A DNA stretch of 64,000 bases from Pelomonas sp. SE-A7 (GCF_030345705.1 NZ_JAUASW010000001.1:2666001-2730000), one strand, 5' to 3'. Positions 47,381-56,758 are shown, counted from the first letter of the stretch. Numbers and translations: made by a program. Notes: generated from the sequence alone by a model not told the origin.

Positions 47381-48606
47381 GGGCTTGTGGCCTGATGGGG
47401 TCCGGAGACTGGCTCCGGCCTGGGGTCTTGATTGAGCGGACGAACGCTGGGCAGCGGCACGTGGTGCAGGACGGCGTAGAGCAGCGCCGCCACGCCGCAG
47501 GCGCCACCGGCCAGGGCCAGGGCCAGCGGCATGGAGCTGTGCTCGGCCACCACGCCGGCCACCAGGGCGCCGAGGCCGAAGCCCAGGCCCAGCACGCCCG
47601 GGCCCAGGGTGGCGTAGCGGCCCACGGCGTCGTAGCGCGGAATCGTGGCCAGCAGCAGCACGGCCGCGGCCGACCAGGTGACCAGGAAGCCCGCCACCAG
47701 GCCCGCATACGCCACCGGCGACTGCAGCCAGCCCAGGCCGACCGAGCAGGCGCCGCAGCCCGCCAGCAGCACCAGGCTCCACAGCCGCAGCCCGCCCCAC
47801 TTCATCAGCTGCGGCGCCAGCGCGCAGGCCGGCATGGCCAGCAGGTTGGCCGCGCCGAGGCTGTTGGAGATGAAGCCGTGTTCGAAGCCGGCGTCCTTGC
47901 CGACGCGTTCGACAAAGGTCCAGACCATGCCGGCCCCGAGGTAGAGCATCAGCATCGCGCCCAGCGCGAGCAGGGCATGTGCCGGACTCACCAGGCCGCT
48001 GGCGCTCCTGGTCTCGGCGCCCTGGTGGACCAGGGCCTCCTTGCGGCCGAAGTAGACGATCAGCAGCAGGAACACGGCGAGCACGGCCGCGGTGAACTGG
48101 AAGCTGCCGGTCGCACCCTTCCACTGGCCGGTCGCCGGCAGCAGCAGGGCCAGCAGCAAGCTGGACCACAGGTTCTGGCCCAGCATCATCAGGCCGAGGT
48201 CGCGTTCGGCATGCCGGGTGTACGAGAGGTAGCGCGTGGCCACGCCGCTCATGCCGCCGCTGCCCAGGCCGGCGAGGAAGCGCAGTGCCATGCAGGCCGC
48301 CGCATCCGGCGCAAAAGGCGTGAGCAGATTGCCCAGCACCGCGAGGGCCACGGAGCCCGCCAAGGTCCAACGGACCGGCACGCGCCCCAGGTAGAACGCG
48401 ACGATCAGGGCGCCGACGGTGTTGCCGACGATGTCGGCGAACACGATCAGGCCCAGCACCGATTCCGAGAAGCCCCATTGCCGGGCCATCTGGCCGACGA
48501 TCTCGGGCAGGCCGAGGAAGACGGTCACCGCCATCGCCCCCATGGCGATCATGGCGGCGACGAAGCCCCGGGCCCGCGGCGGCGAAACGCTCTGCTCAAC
48601 ACTCAT
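47377..48606 (-). CDS. MFS transporter of the amide/guanidino cluster
   Basis: This 409-residue transporter has about 12 hydrophobic helices and no signal peptide. The MFS loop resembling GRVPVRWTLAGSVALAVLGN (loop 2-3) is present. The start MSVEQSVSPPRARGFVAAMI at 48606 was chosen over longer frames because it sits just before the first membrane helix. It lies 32 bp after the cupin gene, and its stop overlaps the DMFase-like start (ATGA). Substrate and direction are not evident. Confidence 0.8.
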   Translation of the reverse strand: MSVEQSVSPPRARGFVAAMIAMGAMAVTVFLGLPEIVGQMARQWGFSESVLGLIVFADIVGNTVGALIVAFYLGRVPVRWTLAGSVALAVLGNLLTPFAPDAAACMALRFLAGLGSGGMSGVATRYLSYTRHAERDLGLMMLGQNLWSSLLLALLLPATGQWKGATGSFQFTAAVLAVFLLLIVYFGRKEALVHQGAETRSASGLVSPAHALLALGAMLMLYLGAGMVWTFVERVGKDAGFEHGFISNSLGAANLLAMPACALAPQLMKWGGLRLWSLVLLAGCGACSVGLGWLQSPVAYAGLVAGFLVTWSAAAVLLLATIPRYDAVGRYATLGPGVLGLGFGLGALVAGVVAEHSSMPLALALAGGACGVAALLYAVLHHVPLPSVRPLNQDPRPEPVSGPHQATSP

Positions 48607-48638
48607 TGGATGGCTCTCCACAAGGGGATCCTCGAGAC

Positions 48639-49007
48639 TCACTCGACGATGACGAAGTGCTTGCTGGCCGGCTCCAGTGTCAGCCATTCGCCGACGAAGC
48701 CCTTGGCCACATGGAAGGCATCGCCGGCGCCGAACTCCACGCGGCCGCCGCCCTGGTCCACCAGGGCGACGCGGCCGCTGAGCATGAAGCAGAACTCGTC
48801 AAACGTGTACTCGATGGGCAGGCGGCCCACCTCGCCGGCCCAGGAGCCGCCGTAGAAGCGGCCGGCCGGGCGTTCGGCCACGCGCCACTCTTTTTCAATC
48901 CAGGGCTGGGGCGTGTCCGCCGGCACCTCGGGCACCACCACGCGGCCCACGCCCGTGGCCATCCGGGTGATGCATTCGATGCCCTTCTTGCTGCTGTCGT
49001 TCTTCAT
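48639..49007 (-). CDS. Small cupin (DUF861-type)
   Basis: This 122-residue cupin is of the type found in ethanolamine, ureide and opine clusters. The beta-barrel block YTFDEFCFMLSGRVALVDQG with VEFGAGDAFHVAKGFVGEWLT is visible. The typical metal ligands are not all obvious (a histidine in DAFHVAKGF is one candidate). Its start 10 bp after the TonB receptor and place before the MFS gene suggest a role in handling or sensing the imported compound. Confidence 0.75.
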   Translation of the reverse strand: MKNDSSKKGIECITRMATGVGRVVVPEVPADTPQPWIEKEWRVAERPAGRFYGGSWAGEVGRLPIEYTFDEFCFMLSGRVALVDQGGGRVEFGAGDAFHVAKGFVGEWLTLEPASKHFVIVE

Positions 49008-49017
49008 CGCCGGGCCC

Positions 49018-51483
49018 TCAGAACTTGTAGCTGGCCGAGGCGCCGAACATCCGCGGTGCCAGGGCCATGCCATAGAAGAAGGTCGACGGGCCACCGGTGA
49101 TCACCGAGCGGCGGTAGGAGTCGAAGCGGCTCATCTCGGTGCGGTTGTTCAGCGCATTCTTGACGAAGAGGCTGTAGTCCCAGTCGCCGGCGCGCAGGCC
49201 GGCCCGCAGGTTGAGCATGTGCAGCGCGTTCACGTCGCGGGTGCTGGGCTCGTAGCCCTGGGTGCCCTGGCTGCCGGTGCGGTAGTAGCCGGTGGCGAAC
49301 TGGTAGTCGGCCCGGGCATAGGCCGGCCCCGCGCCCGCCCATTGCCAGCCGTACTCGATGCCCAGCGTGCTGGTCCAGCGCGGCGTGGGCAGCGGGTCGC
49401 CGGCCTTCACCAGGTAGGGCACGGAGGACAGACCCTTGGCGTAGCCGGCGTTGTCCACCGACTTGGTATAGGTCGCATGGGTGTAGCCCAGCGTCGCCGA
49501 CAGCGTCACGGCCGCGCTGGCCTTGGCCTGCAGGCTGAGGTCGAAGCCCTTGCTGGTGGCCGTGGCCATGTTGGCGATGTAGGCAAAGCCGCAGGTCGGC
49601 AGGGCGACCTGGGTCTGCACGTCGCTCCAGTTGATCCAGAACAGGCTGCCGCTCAGCCTGGCCGCGCCGTCGGCCAGGGTCTGCTTGGACCCCAGCTCGT
49701 AGCTCCAGACCGAATCGGACTTGTAGAGCGGCGGCTCCACGTTGGCGCCGCCCAGCGCGTTCAGGTCGGCCTGGCAGGTCGGGTTGGCGGCCAGCGAGGG
49801 ATTGGCGCCGCCCTGTCGGAAGCCCTTGGCCGCAGTGGCATAGACCAGCGTGTCGGCCGAGGCCTGGTAGGACAGGCCGAACTTGGGCGTGACCGGGCTT
49901 TCCTTGTTGCTGCCCGAGAAGTAGTTGGGGCCGCCGGCCCACCAGCCGTCCAGCGCGTTGTCGAACGAGGTCGTGACCCGCGTCATCCGCAGGCCCACCG
50001 AGCTGGTCAGCTTGGGCGTGATCTTGTAGCTGCTCTCGCCGAACAAGGCCTGCTGGCTGGAGTTGAAATGATCGAACTCGGTGTAGCTGAGCTGGTTGCC
50101 CAGCGGATTGCTGGGCGCGTACAGCGTGCCGCCACCACCCCAGAGCACGTCATACATCGACGAGAGCAGGGGCACGTTCTCCTCGATGGCCAGCTTGTAG
50201 CTCTGCTTGGCGCGCTGGAAGTAGGCGCCTGCGATCCACGACAGCTGCGAGTCGGGCCGGTCCGTCGAGGTCAGGCGCAGCTCGGCGGTCCAGGTGTTCT
50301 GCGTGTTGCGGGTGACCGACCTGGAGTTGGCCATGCCGTCCTTGCTCGGCAGCGGCACGGCCAGGGCCGAGAACGGGAACTGCGCCGGCACCAGGCTGGG
50401 GTAGTTCAGGTAGAGCCGGCCCTCGCCCAGGTTGGAGGTGTCGTCGATGCGGTCCTCGATGCGGTGCAGATTGGACACCACGGTCTTCATCGCGAAGCTG
50501 TCGAAGTCGTAGTCGGCCGACACGGCGCCAATGCCGAAGCGGTCGTGCTTGGGCTGGCGCATATTGGCCAGCGTCTTGTCCACGCCCAGCGACTCGACGA
50601 AGCTGGCGCGGTCGGCCTGCTTGACGTTCTGATAGAAGTAGGACGGCGTGATCGACAGCCGGTCGGTGGGCACCAGGCGGAAGGCGATGCGCGCCACCTG
50701 CGAATCGCTGGAGTTGACGTTGCGTTCGGTCAGGGCGCGGCTGGTCGGCGAATAGGCATTCAGGTAGCCGCCCTCATGCTGCTGCCACAGGCTCAGGCGC
50801 ATGCCGGCCACGTCGGTGGCCAGCGGCGTGTCGAGCACCACGCCCAGTTCCTCGCTGGGTGCGCCCTTCTGCCAGGCCGAGACCTCGGCATGCAGCCGGC
50901 CGCTCAGCTGGCCGCTCAGCTTGGGCTGGGCCGTGATGAAGCGCACAGCGCCGCCTTCGGAGCTGGCGCCATACAGCGTGCCCTGCGGGCCGCGCAGAAC
51001 CTCGACCCGGTCCACGTCGAACAGCTTGGGATGGGTGTCACCGCCGCAGGAGATCGGGCAGTTGACGATGTTGAAGATCTGGATCGGCAGGTCGTCGATG
51101 TAGAGGCCCGTGGTCGAGGCGCCGATGATGGAGCTGATGCCGCGGATCGAGATGTTGGATTCGCCCGAAGGATCGGGGCTGCTGAGCGTCAGGCCCGGCG
51201 TGGCGTGGCTGATGTCGCTCACGTCGCGGATGCTCTGCTTTTCCAGCGCAGCCGAGGTGATGGCCGCCACGCTCATCGGCACCTTGGTGATGACCATCTC
51301 GCGCCGCTGCGAGGTGACGACCACGGTCTCCAGCTTCTTGGCTTCGTCACCCGTCTTGGCCGCGCCGGCATCGGCTGCAGCAGGCTCGGCGGCCGGGGCG
51401 CCTTGGGCCCAGGCACCGGAAACACAGAGGGCGCCGGCTGTCAGGGCGAACAGCGTCGAGGCAGCGAGGATTTGTCTCTTCAT
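49018..51483 (-). CDS. TonB-dependent receptor of the amide/guanidino cluster
   Basis: This 821-residue outer-membrane receptor has a signal peptide (residues about 1-29: MKRQILAASTLFALTAGALC), a plug (VVTSQRREMVITKVPMSVAAIT, VEVLRGPQGTLYGASSEGGAVRF) and a C-terminal barrel ending in phenylalanine (LAPRMFGASASYKF). AAGGAAG precedes the ATG. It differs from the nag-locus receptor and belongs to the group with a VEVLRGPQGTLYGASS plug motif, common in receptors for organic compounds and siderophore-like molecules. Substrate unknown; the cluster suggests a nitrogen-containing organic compound. Confidence 0.88.
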   Translation of the reverse strand: MKRQILAASTLFALTAGALCVSGAWAQGAPAAEPAAADAGAAKTGDEAKKLETVVVTSQRREMVITKVPMSVAAITSAALEKQSIRDVSDISHATPGLTLSSPDPSGESNISIRGISSIIGASTTGLYIDDLPIQIFNIVNCPISCGGDTHPKLFDVDRVEVLRGPQGTLYGASSEGGAVRFITAQPKLSGQLSGRLHAEVSAWQKGAPSEELGVVLDTPLATDVAGMRLSLWQQHEGGYLNAYSPTSRALTERNVNSSDSQVARIAFRLVPTDRLSITPSYFYQNVKQADRASFVESLGVDKTLANMRQPKHDRFGIGAVSADYDFDSFAMKTVVSNLHRIEDRIDDTSNLGEGRLYLNYPSLVPAQFPFSALAVPLPSKDGMANSRSVTRNTQNTWTAELRLTSTDRPDSQLSWIAGAYFQRAKQSYKLAIEENVPLLSSMYDVLWGGGGTLYAPSNPLGNQLSYTEFDHFNSSQQALFGESSYKITPKLTSSVGLRMTRVTTSFDNALDGWWAGGPNYFSGSNKESPVTPKFGLSYQASADTLVYATAAKGFRQGGANPSLAANPTCQADLNALGGANVEPPLYKSDSVWSYELGSKQTLADGAARLSGSLFWINWSDVQTQVALPTCGFAYIANMATATSKGFDLSLQAKASAAVTLSATLGYTHATYTKSVDNAGYAKGLSSVPYLVKAGDPLPTPRWTSTLGIEYGWQWAGAGPAYARADYQFATGYYRTGSQGTQGYEPSTRDVNALHMLNLRAGLRAGDWDYSLFVKNALNNRTEMSRFDSYRRSVITGGPSTFFYGMALAPRMFGASASYKF

Positions 51484-51640
51484 GCGTCTTCCTTTGATCG
51501 ATTGGAATTGGGAGCCAGGAACCAAGTTCGAATCGATGATAGGAAGCGCCCATGCGCGTCGAATCCTGAGTTTTCGACACTCACATTGGGCTTTCTCGAT
51601 GTGGCCGGCGGCGCTCCGGCCCGGCGCCCCGGACGGGGCT

Positions 51641-52555
51641 TCAGGGATGGGCGTTCTTGACGCCGAAGGCCTTCAGCACGTCCTCGCAGAAGGCCTTGAC
51701 GACGGGTCGTTCCAGGCTGGCCCGCTTCATCACCAGATGGAAGGGCACGTCGAAGCCGAACGAGTCGCGCCCCACGGCGCGCAGCAGGCCGCGCCGCTCC
51801 AGCGGCTCGGCATGGTGGGCCGGCAGATAGCCCAGGTGGCCGCCGGAGAGGATGAGGATGGTGGCGGCCTCGATGTTGTCGGCCGTCGCCGTGACATGGC
51901 GCTGCGTCAGCGGCAGCTGCTCCTCGGGCACCGGATAGCTGCGCCAGACCCAGTCGAAGCCCTGCAGGTCCTCCAGGCTCACCGTCTTGCGCGAATGGAA
52001 CAGCGGATGGCCGCGGCCGCAGAAGATCTCCTGCCGTTCGGCAAACAGCGGCGTGTAGCTCAGGCCCGGCACGCGGTGCCAGAAATAGCCCATGGCCAGG
52101 TCCAGCTGCTTGTTGACCAGGCCTTCTTCCAGCGCCTGCGAGGGCGCCACCGTCAGCGTGAAGCGCACCGCCTGGTCGCGCTTGCGGAAAGCGCCTATCG
52201 CCTCGGCCAGGCGGGTGTTCTCGGTCAGCGGCGCCTGGCCTATCAGGCCCAGGGCCAGCGTGCCGACCAGCTTGCGGTCCATCTCCCGCACCTGGGCGAC
52301 GAAGTCGGTGGTGGCGGCCAGCAGGGTGCGCGCCGAGGCGGCGAAGCGCTCGCCCTTGGAGGTCAACCGGAAGCCGCCGCGACCGCGCTCGCAGAGCTTG
52401 AAGCCGAGCCGGGTTTCCAGCGCCGACAGCTGGGTGCTGATGGTGGACTGGCGCACGCCCAGCGAAGCCTCGGCGGCCGTGATGCCGCGGGCATCGACGA
52501 CGGCCAGGAAGACGCGGATCAGGCGGAGGTCGAGGTCGGTGGTGTTGGAGAACAT
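51641..52555 (-). CDS. LysR-family transcription regulator
   Basis: This 304-residue protein has an N-terminal winged helix (LIRVFLAVVDARGITAAEAS, VRQSTISTQLSALETRLGFK) and the periplasmic-binding-like effector domain of LysR regulators (LALGLIGQAPL, GHPLFHSRKTV). It sits between the aldehyde-dehydrogenase gene (38 bp upstream) and the TonB receptor (157 bp downstream), and all are on the same strand. The gap before the receptor is the most likely place for a regulated promoter. Confidence 0.92.
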   Translation of the reverse strand: MFSNTTDLDLRLIRVFLAVVDARGITAAEASLGVRQSTISTQLSALETRLGFKLCERGRGGFRLTSKGERFAASARTLLAATTDFVAQVREMDRKLVGTLALGLIGQAPLTENTRLAEAIGAFRKRDQAVRFTLTVAPSQALEEGLVNKQLDLAMGYFWHRVPGLSYTPLFAERQEIFCGRGHPLFHSRKTVSLEDLQGFDWVWRSYPVPEEQLPLTQRHVTATADNIEAATILILSGGHLGYLPAHHAEPLERRGLLRAVGRDSFGFDVPFHLVMKRASLERPVVKAFCEDVLKAFGVKNAHP

Positions 52556-52593
52556 GCGGCTCGCGGCGTCCCGGTTGGCGGCGCAAGCTTAGA

Positions 52594-54066
52594 TCAGTTT
52601 CGGCGGACCACGTGGCGCAGTTCCTGGAAGGCGCGCAGCCCCTCCAGGCCCAGCTCGCGCCCGACGCCGCTGGCACCCAGCCCGCCCCAGCAGACCTGCG
52701 GAAAGATCAGCTGCGGCGTGTTGACCCACACCAGGCCGGCGCGCAGTTCGGTCGAGAAGCGTTCGGCGGCCTCGGCGTCCTCGGTGACGACGGTGGCGAC
52801 CAGGCCGTAGGGCGAATCGTTCGCCAGGGCCAGGGCCTCGTCGTCGTCGCGGAACGAGCGCACGCAGGCCACCGGGCCGAAGACCTCCTCGCGCCACAGG
52901 ACGTTGTCCGACGGCGGCTCGGCCACCACCACCGGCGCCATGAAGAAGCCGTCGTCCGCGCGCTCCGCCACCCGGCCCGCGAAGGCGATCTGGGCACCGG
53001 CGTCCAGGCCCTGGTCGAGCAGGGCCCGCACCCGCGCCAATTGCGCCGCCGAGATCAGGGGCCCCATCTGGCTGGCCTCATGCCCAGGCGGGCCCACGAC
53101 CAGCGCGCGCACCGCGGTCTCGAACTCGCTCATGAAACGGCGGTAGACCTCGTCATGGACCAGGATGCGCGAGGTGGCCGAGCACATCTGGCCGGCGTTG
53201 GCAAAGGCGCCGGCCACGGCCAGCTGCACGGCCAGCGCGATGTCGGCGTCCGCGCGCACGATCAGCGCCGACTTGCCGCCCAGCTCCAGCGTGAGGCGCT
53301 TCATGCCCCCGGCCGCCTCGCGCATGATGCGCTGGCCCACGGCCGTGCTGCCGGTGAAGGAGATCTTGTCGACCTGCCCATTCGCAACCAAGGCAGCACC
53401 GACCTCGGCGCCCCCGTTGACCAGGTTGACGACGCCCGGCGGCATGCCGGCCTCGGCCAGCAGCTCGAACAGCGCTTGCTCGGCCGGCGAGCTCAGCTCC
53501 GAGGGCTTGAGCACCACGCTGCAGCCCGCGGCCAGGGCCGGCGCCAGCTTCCAGGCCGTGGTGACCATGGGGAAGTTCCAGGGCACGATCAGGGCCGCCA
53601 CGCCCACGGCCACGCGTTCGCGCCGCGCCGACACCGAGCTATCGGGCAGCTCCACGGGCTCGACTGCAAAGGCATCGCACTGCAGGCAAAGCCCGGCGTA
53701 GTAGGCGAAGCAGGCGGCGACATCGCTGACGTCCTGCTCGGCCTCGGCGCGCGGCTTGCCGTTGACCTGCATCTGCCACTGCACCAGAACCCTGCGCCGC
53801 GCCTCTATCCGCTCGGCGACGGCCGCCAGCAGCTGCCCGCGGTAGGCCACCGGCGCGTCGCGCCAGGCCGGCAGGCTGGCACGTGCGCTGGCCACGGCCT
53901 GGTCGATCTGATCGGGCGACGCGACCTGTTGCCAGGCAATCACTTCGCCGCTCGCCGCCGCATGGATGGGCAGGCGAATGGCGGTGGAATTCAGGCGCTG
54001 ACCCTCGATGCAGGCCGAAGGCAGGACCGGTTTCTGAACGGACTCGGGGGTGGACATGCGGCGCAT
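52594..54066 (-). CDS. NAD-dependent aldehyde dehydrogenase (betaine-aldehyde or aminoaldehyde type)
   Basis: This 490-residue ALDH has all family motifs: AALIVPWNFPMVTTAWKLAP, ISFTGSTAVGQR, the catalytic glutamate in LELGGKSALIV, the catalytic cysteine in FANAGQMCSATSRILVHD, and EEVFGPVACVRS. It resembles betaine-, aminobutyraldehyde- and guanidinobutyraldehyde-type enzymes. Its first ATG overlaps the stop of the guanidinobutyrase gene (TGATG), and an ATG three codons later is also possible. The context suggests oxidation of an amino- or guanidino-aldehyde. Confidence 0.88.
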   Translation of the reverse strand: MRRMSTPESVQKPVLPSACIEGQRLNSTAIRLPIHAAASGEVIAWQQVASPDQIDQAVASARASLPAWRDAPVAYRGQLLAAVAERIEARRRVLVQWQMQVNGKPRAEAEQDVSDVAACFAYYAGLCLQCDAFAVEPVELPDSSVSARRERVAVGVAALIVPWNFPMVTTAWKLAPALAAGCSVVLKPSELSSPAEQALFELLAEAGMPPGVVNLVNGGAEVGAALVANGQVDKISFTGSTAVGQRIMREAAGGMKRLTLELGGKSALIVRADADIALAVQLAVAGAFANAGQMCSATSRILVHDEVYRRFMSEFETAVRALVVGPPGHEASQMGPLISAAQLARVRALLDQGLDAGAQIAFAGRVAERADDGFFMAPVVVAEPPSDNVLWREEVFGPVACVRSFRDDDEALALANDSPYGLVATVVTEDAEAAERFSTELRAGLVWVNTPQLIFPQVCWGGLGASGVGRELGLEGLRAFQELRHVVRRN

Positions 54067-55028
54067 CAGCGGTATTGCACGCCGGGCATCACGCACAGCA
54101 TCTCGTAGGCCAGGTTGGCGGCCACCAGGGCCGTGGTGCCGGCCTGGTCGTAGGGCGGCGAGACCTCGACGATGTCGGCGCCCACCAGATTGAGCCCGCG
54201 CAGGCCGCGGATGATCTCCAGGCCCTGCTGCACGGTCAGGCCGGCAATCTCCGGCGTGCCGGTGCCGGGGGCGAACGAAGGGTCCAGCCCGTCGATGTCG
54301 AAGCTCAGATAGACCGGCGCATCGCCGACCCGCGCCCTCACCTGCTCCATCAGCGGCTCCAGCGAGCGGTTCCAGCAGGCCTCGGCCTGCACCACGGTGA
54401 AGCCCTGTTGGCGGCACCAGTCGAAATCGTCGGCGTGGTAGCCGGTGCCGCGCAGGCCGATCTGGGTGACCCGGTCGCATTGCAAGAGCCCGTCCTCGAC
54501 CGCGCGCCGGAACGGCGTGCCATGGGCGATCTTCTCGCCGCCCATGGTGTCGTTGACGTCGGCATGGGCGTCCACATGGACCACGGCCACCGGCCCATGG
54601 CGGCGATGCAGGGCGCGCAGGATGGGCCAGGCGATCGTGTGGTCGCCGCCCAGCGTGATGGGCCGGCAGCCGCTGGCCACGATGGCGTCGTAGGCCTCCT
54701 CGATCAGGCGCACCGAATCCTTCAGGTCATAGGGGTTGATCGCCACGTCGCCTATGTCGGCCACCTGCAGCGAATCGAAGGGCGCGGCCCGGGTCGCCAT
54801 GTTGTAGGGGCGGATCAGGACCGACTCGGTGCGGATCTGCCGCGGCCCGAAGCGGGCCCCCGAGCGGTTGGAGGTGCCCAGGTCCAGCGGCACGCCCACG
54901 AAGCAGGCGTCCAGGCCCTGCGTGTCAGCGGCCAGCGGCAGACGCATCATGGTGGCGATGCCGCCGAAGCGCGGCATTTCATTGCCCCCCAGGGGCTGGT
55001 TGAGACTCTTGCTCGTATCAGGCCGCAT
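54066..55028 (-). CDS. Guanidinobutyrase/agmatinase-family ureohydrolase
   Basis: This 320-residue ureohydrolase hydrolyses a guanidino group to urea. The two-manganese motifs are all present: ITLGGDHTIAWPILRAL, VVHVDAHADVNDTMGGEKIA and YLSFDIDGLDPSFAPGTGTP. The N-terminal NQPLGGNEMPRFGGIATMMR and FDSLQVADIGDVAINPYDL agree with Pseudomonas guanidinobutyrase (GbuA), so 4-guanidinobutyrate is the likely substrate. Agmatine or guanidinopropionate cannot be excluded. The start MRPDTSKSLNQPLGG was chosen over a longer frame from 55103. Confidence 0.85.
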   Translation of the reverse strand: MRPDTSKSLNQPLGGNEMPRFGGIATMMRLPLAADTQGLDACFVGVPLDLGTSNRSGARFGPRQIRTESVLIRPYNMATRAAPFDSLQVADIGDVAINPYDLKDSVRLIEEAYDAIVASGCRPITLGGDHTIAWPILRALHRRHGPVAVVHVDAHADVNDTMGGEKIAHGTPFRRAVEDGLLQCDRVTQIGLRGTGYHADDFDWCRQQGFTVVQAEACWNRSLEPLMEQVRARVGDAPVYLSFDIDGLDPSFAPGTGTPEIAGLTVQQGLEIIRGLRGLNLVGADIVEVSPPYDQAGTTALVAANLAYEMLCVMPGVQYR

Positions 55029-55217
55029 CACTCGAACTCCAGACGGTGGACCGAGCTTAGGGGCGCGCTGCGAGGCTATTGATCCCCTTGTCGCAACGTT
55101 CACATTGAAAGCCGTCGGTGTAACGCACCCCGTGGATCGCGACCGGGCCTGTCATCAAATCCAGACCTCAAACGATTTATATTGTTTATACCGTTTTCAC
55201 AGAACAGAGGATCCGTC
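55029..55217. promoter_or_regulatory. Divergent region with an AT-rich imperfect palindrome
   Basis: No gene is present. At 55170-55197 an AT-rich block runs AAACG...CGTTTT, an imperfect palindrome (arms 55170-55174 and 55192-55196) around TATATT/TATACC sequences that could be -10 elements. It stands out against the GC-rich surroundings and lies 20-50 bp before the plus-strand gene. It may be the promoter or an operator for that gene. Confidence 0.45.
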
Positions 55218-55652
55218 ATGTCCAAGACCAAGCCCGCCACCGCCGCGGCAAAGCCGCCCAAGGCCGACAAGCCCAAGCTGGTGCGCGACAGCTTCACCAT
55301 GCCCAAGGGCGAGTACGAGGTCATCGACCTGCTCAAGCAGCGCCTGACCGGCCTGGGCCGCACGGCCAAGAAGAGCGAGCTGCTGCGCGCCGGCATCGCC
55401 GCGCTGCAGGGCCTGGCCGACAAGGCGCTGCTGAAGGCGCTGGAGGCCGTGCCCAGCCTGAAGACCGGCCGCCCCAAGGCCGAACCGGTGGCCGAGGCCA
55501 AGCCGGCCGATCAAAAACCCGTCAAGCCCGCCAAGCCGGCCAAGCCAGTCAAGAAGGCGCCGGTTCCGAAGAAGGCTGCCGCCCCGGCTGCCGCCGCCAA
55601 GAAGCCGGTCGCCCGCAAGGCCGCACCGGCCAAGCCGCGCGCCAAGGCCTGA
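55218..55652 (+). CDS. Histone-H1-like protein with conserved N-terminal domain
   Basis: This 144-residue protein has a conserved-looking N-terminal domain (about residues 18-65: LVRDSFTMPKGEYEVIDLLK and LGRTAKKSELLRAGIAALQG), possibly a ribbon-helix-helix-like DNA-binding unit. A long Ala-Lys-Pro tail of KPAKPAKPVKKAP type follows, as in bacterial histone-H1-like proteins. A nucleoid role is inferred. The ATG at 55218 with GAGG 8 bp upstream was chosen. An AT-rich palindrome just upstream could be its own operator. Confidence 0.7.
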   Translation: MSKTKPATAAAKPPKADKPKLVRDSFTMPKGEYEVIDLLKQRLTGLGRTAKKSELLRAGIAALQGLADKALLKALEAVPSLKTGRPKAEPVAEAKPADQKPVKPAKPAKPVKKAPVPKKAAAPAAAAKKPVARKAAPAKPRAKA

Positions 55653-55732
55653 GCCCCTCGCTGTCATCAAGGCGCCAAGGGCGGCCGCTAGCATCGGCGC
55701 CCTGTTTTCTTTCTTCCCAGGCCGGAGCCGCG

Positions 55733-56758
55733 ATGAACGATGTGTCCAGGGCCGGCGGCAGCTATGGCGCCGACGAGAACGGCCTGATCTGCGGCTACCT
55801 GTTCCTGCCGGGGCAGGCGGCGCAAGAGATGGCGTCCGAAGCCGCCGCCGCCCGCCTGCGCGGCGCTACCGCCGACGGCGGCTATGTCTGGCTGCACATC
55901 AATCTCTCGCATGCCCGGGCCGAGCCCTGGCTGCGCCGCGAGCTGGGCCTGCCCGAGGAGTTCTTCGAGGCCCTGGCCGCCGGCTCGCGCTCCTCGCGGA
56001 TCGAGCGCGAAGGCGATGCCCTGTTCGCGGTCATCAACGACATCAGCTTCGATTTCTCCTTCGACATCGACGACCTGGCCACGCTGTGGATCCTGGTCCG
56101 CCAGGGCCTGCTGCTCAGCAGCAGGCGCCAGCCGCTGCGCTCGGTGGACCGGCTGCGCGCCGAGGTCAAGCGCGGCGAGCAGCCGGCCTCGCCGGTGGCC
56201 CTGCTGGATCAGCTGCTGCGCGACCAGGCCGAGGAGCTTCTGAAGATCGTGCGCCGCGCCACCGAGCGCATTGACGACATCGAGGACGCGGTGCTGGCCG
56301 GCCAGGCTCTGCGCCATGGCGGCGAGCTGTCCCAGCTTCGCCGCTTGATGGTGAGACTGCAGCGCTGGCTGGCGCCCGAACCCAGCGCGTTGATGCGGAT
56401 GCTGGCCAATCCGCCCGCCTGGGTGCCGCCGGCCGACACCGAAAGGCTGCGCCAGGCCAGCGAGGATTTCTCGGTCGTGCTGCGCGACATCGCCTCGCTG
56501 CAGGAGCGCATCAAGCTCCTGCAGGAAGAGGCCGGCACGCGCGTGGCCGAGGAGAACAACCGCAGCCTGTTCACGCTGACCATGGTCACCGTGCTGGCCC
56601 TGCCTATCAACCTGATCGCCGGCCTGATGGGCATGAACGTGGGCGGCATCCCCATGGCCGAGCATGCCCACGGCTTCTGGCTGGTGCTGCTGCTGATAGC
56701 CCTGATCACGGCCCTGCTGGGCTGGCTGGTCTGGCGCAGCGTGCGAAGGCGGGACTGA
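55733..56758 (+). CDS. zntB: ZntB/CorA-family divalent-cation transporter
   Basis: This 341-residue protein has a large cytoplasmic N-terminal domain (including ISFDFSFDIDDLATLWILVR), a long helical stretch with LRRLMVRLQRWLAPE, and two C-terminal transmembrane helices with the pore signature MGMNVGGIPMAEHA, the GxN motif of CorA/ZntB transporters. ZntB-type sequences with the GMN motif transport zinc or other divalent metals in enterobacteria. A magnesium role cannot be excluded. Its stop TGA directly abuts the stop of the convergent haemoglobin gene. Confidence 0.85.
   Translation: MNDVSRAGGSYGADENGLICGYLFLPGQAAQEMASEAAAARLRGATADGGYVWLHINLSHARAEPWLRRELGLPEEFFEALAAGSRSSRIEREGDALFAVINDISFDFSFDIDDLATLWILVRQGLLLSSRRQPLRSVDRLRAEVKRGEQPASPVALLDQLLRDQAEELLKIVRRATERIDDIEDAVLAGQALRHGGELSQLRRLMVRLQRWLAPEPSALMRMLANPPAWVPPADTERLRQASEDFSVVLRDIASLQERIKLLQEEAGTRVAEENNRSLFTLTMVTVLALPINLIAGLMGMNVGGIPMAEHAHGFWLVLLLIALITALLGWLVWRSVRRRD

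Noticed and set aside
45764..48478. A 904-residue frame extending the DMFase-like gene
   Set aside because: The extra N-terminal part is an off-frame reading of the MFS gene.
48913..51660. Long open frame on the plus strand opposite the second TonB receptor
   Set aside because: No recognisable domains, and the minus strand encodes a clear receptor.
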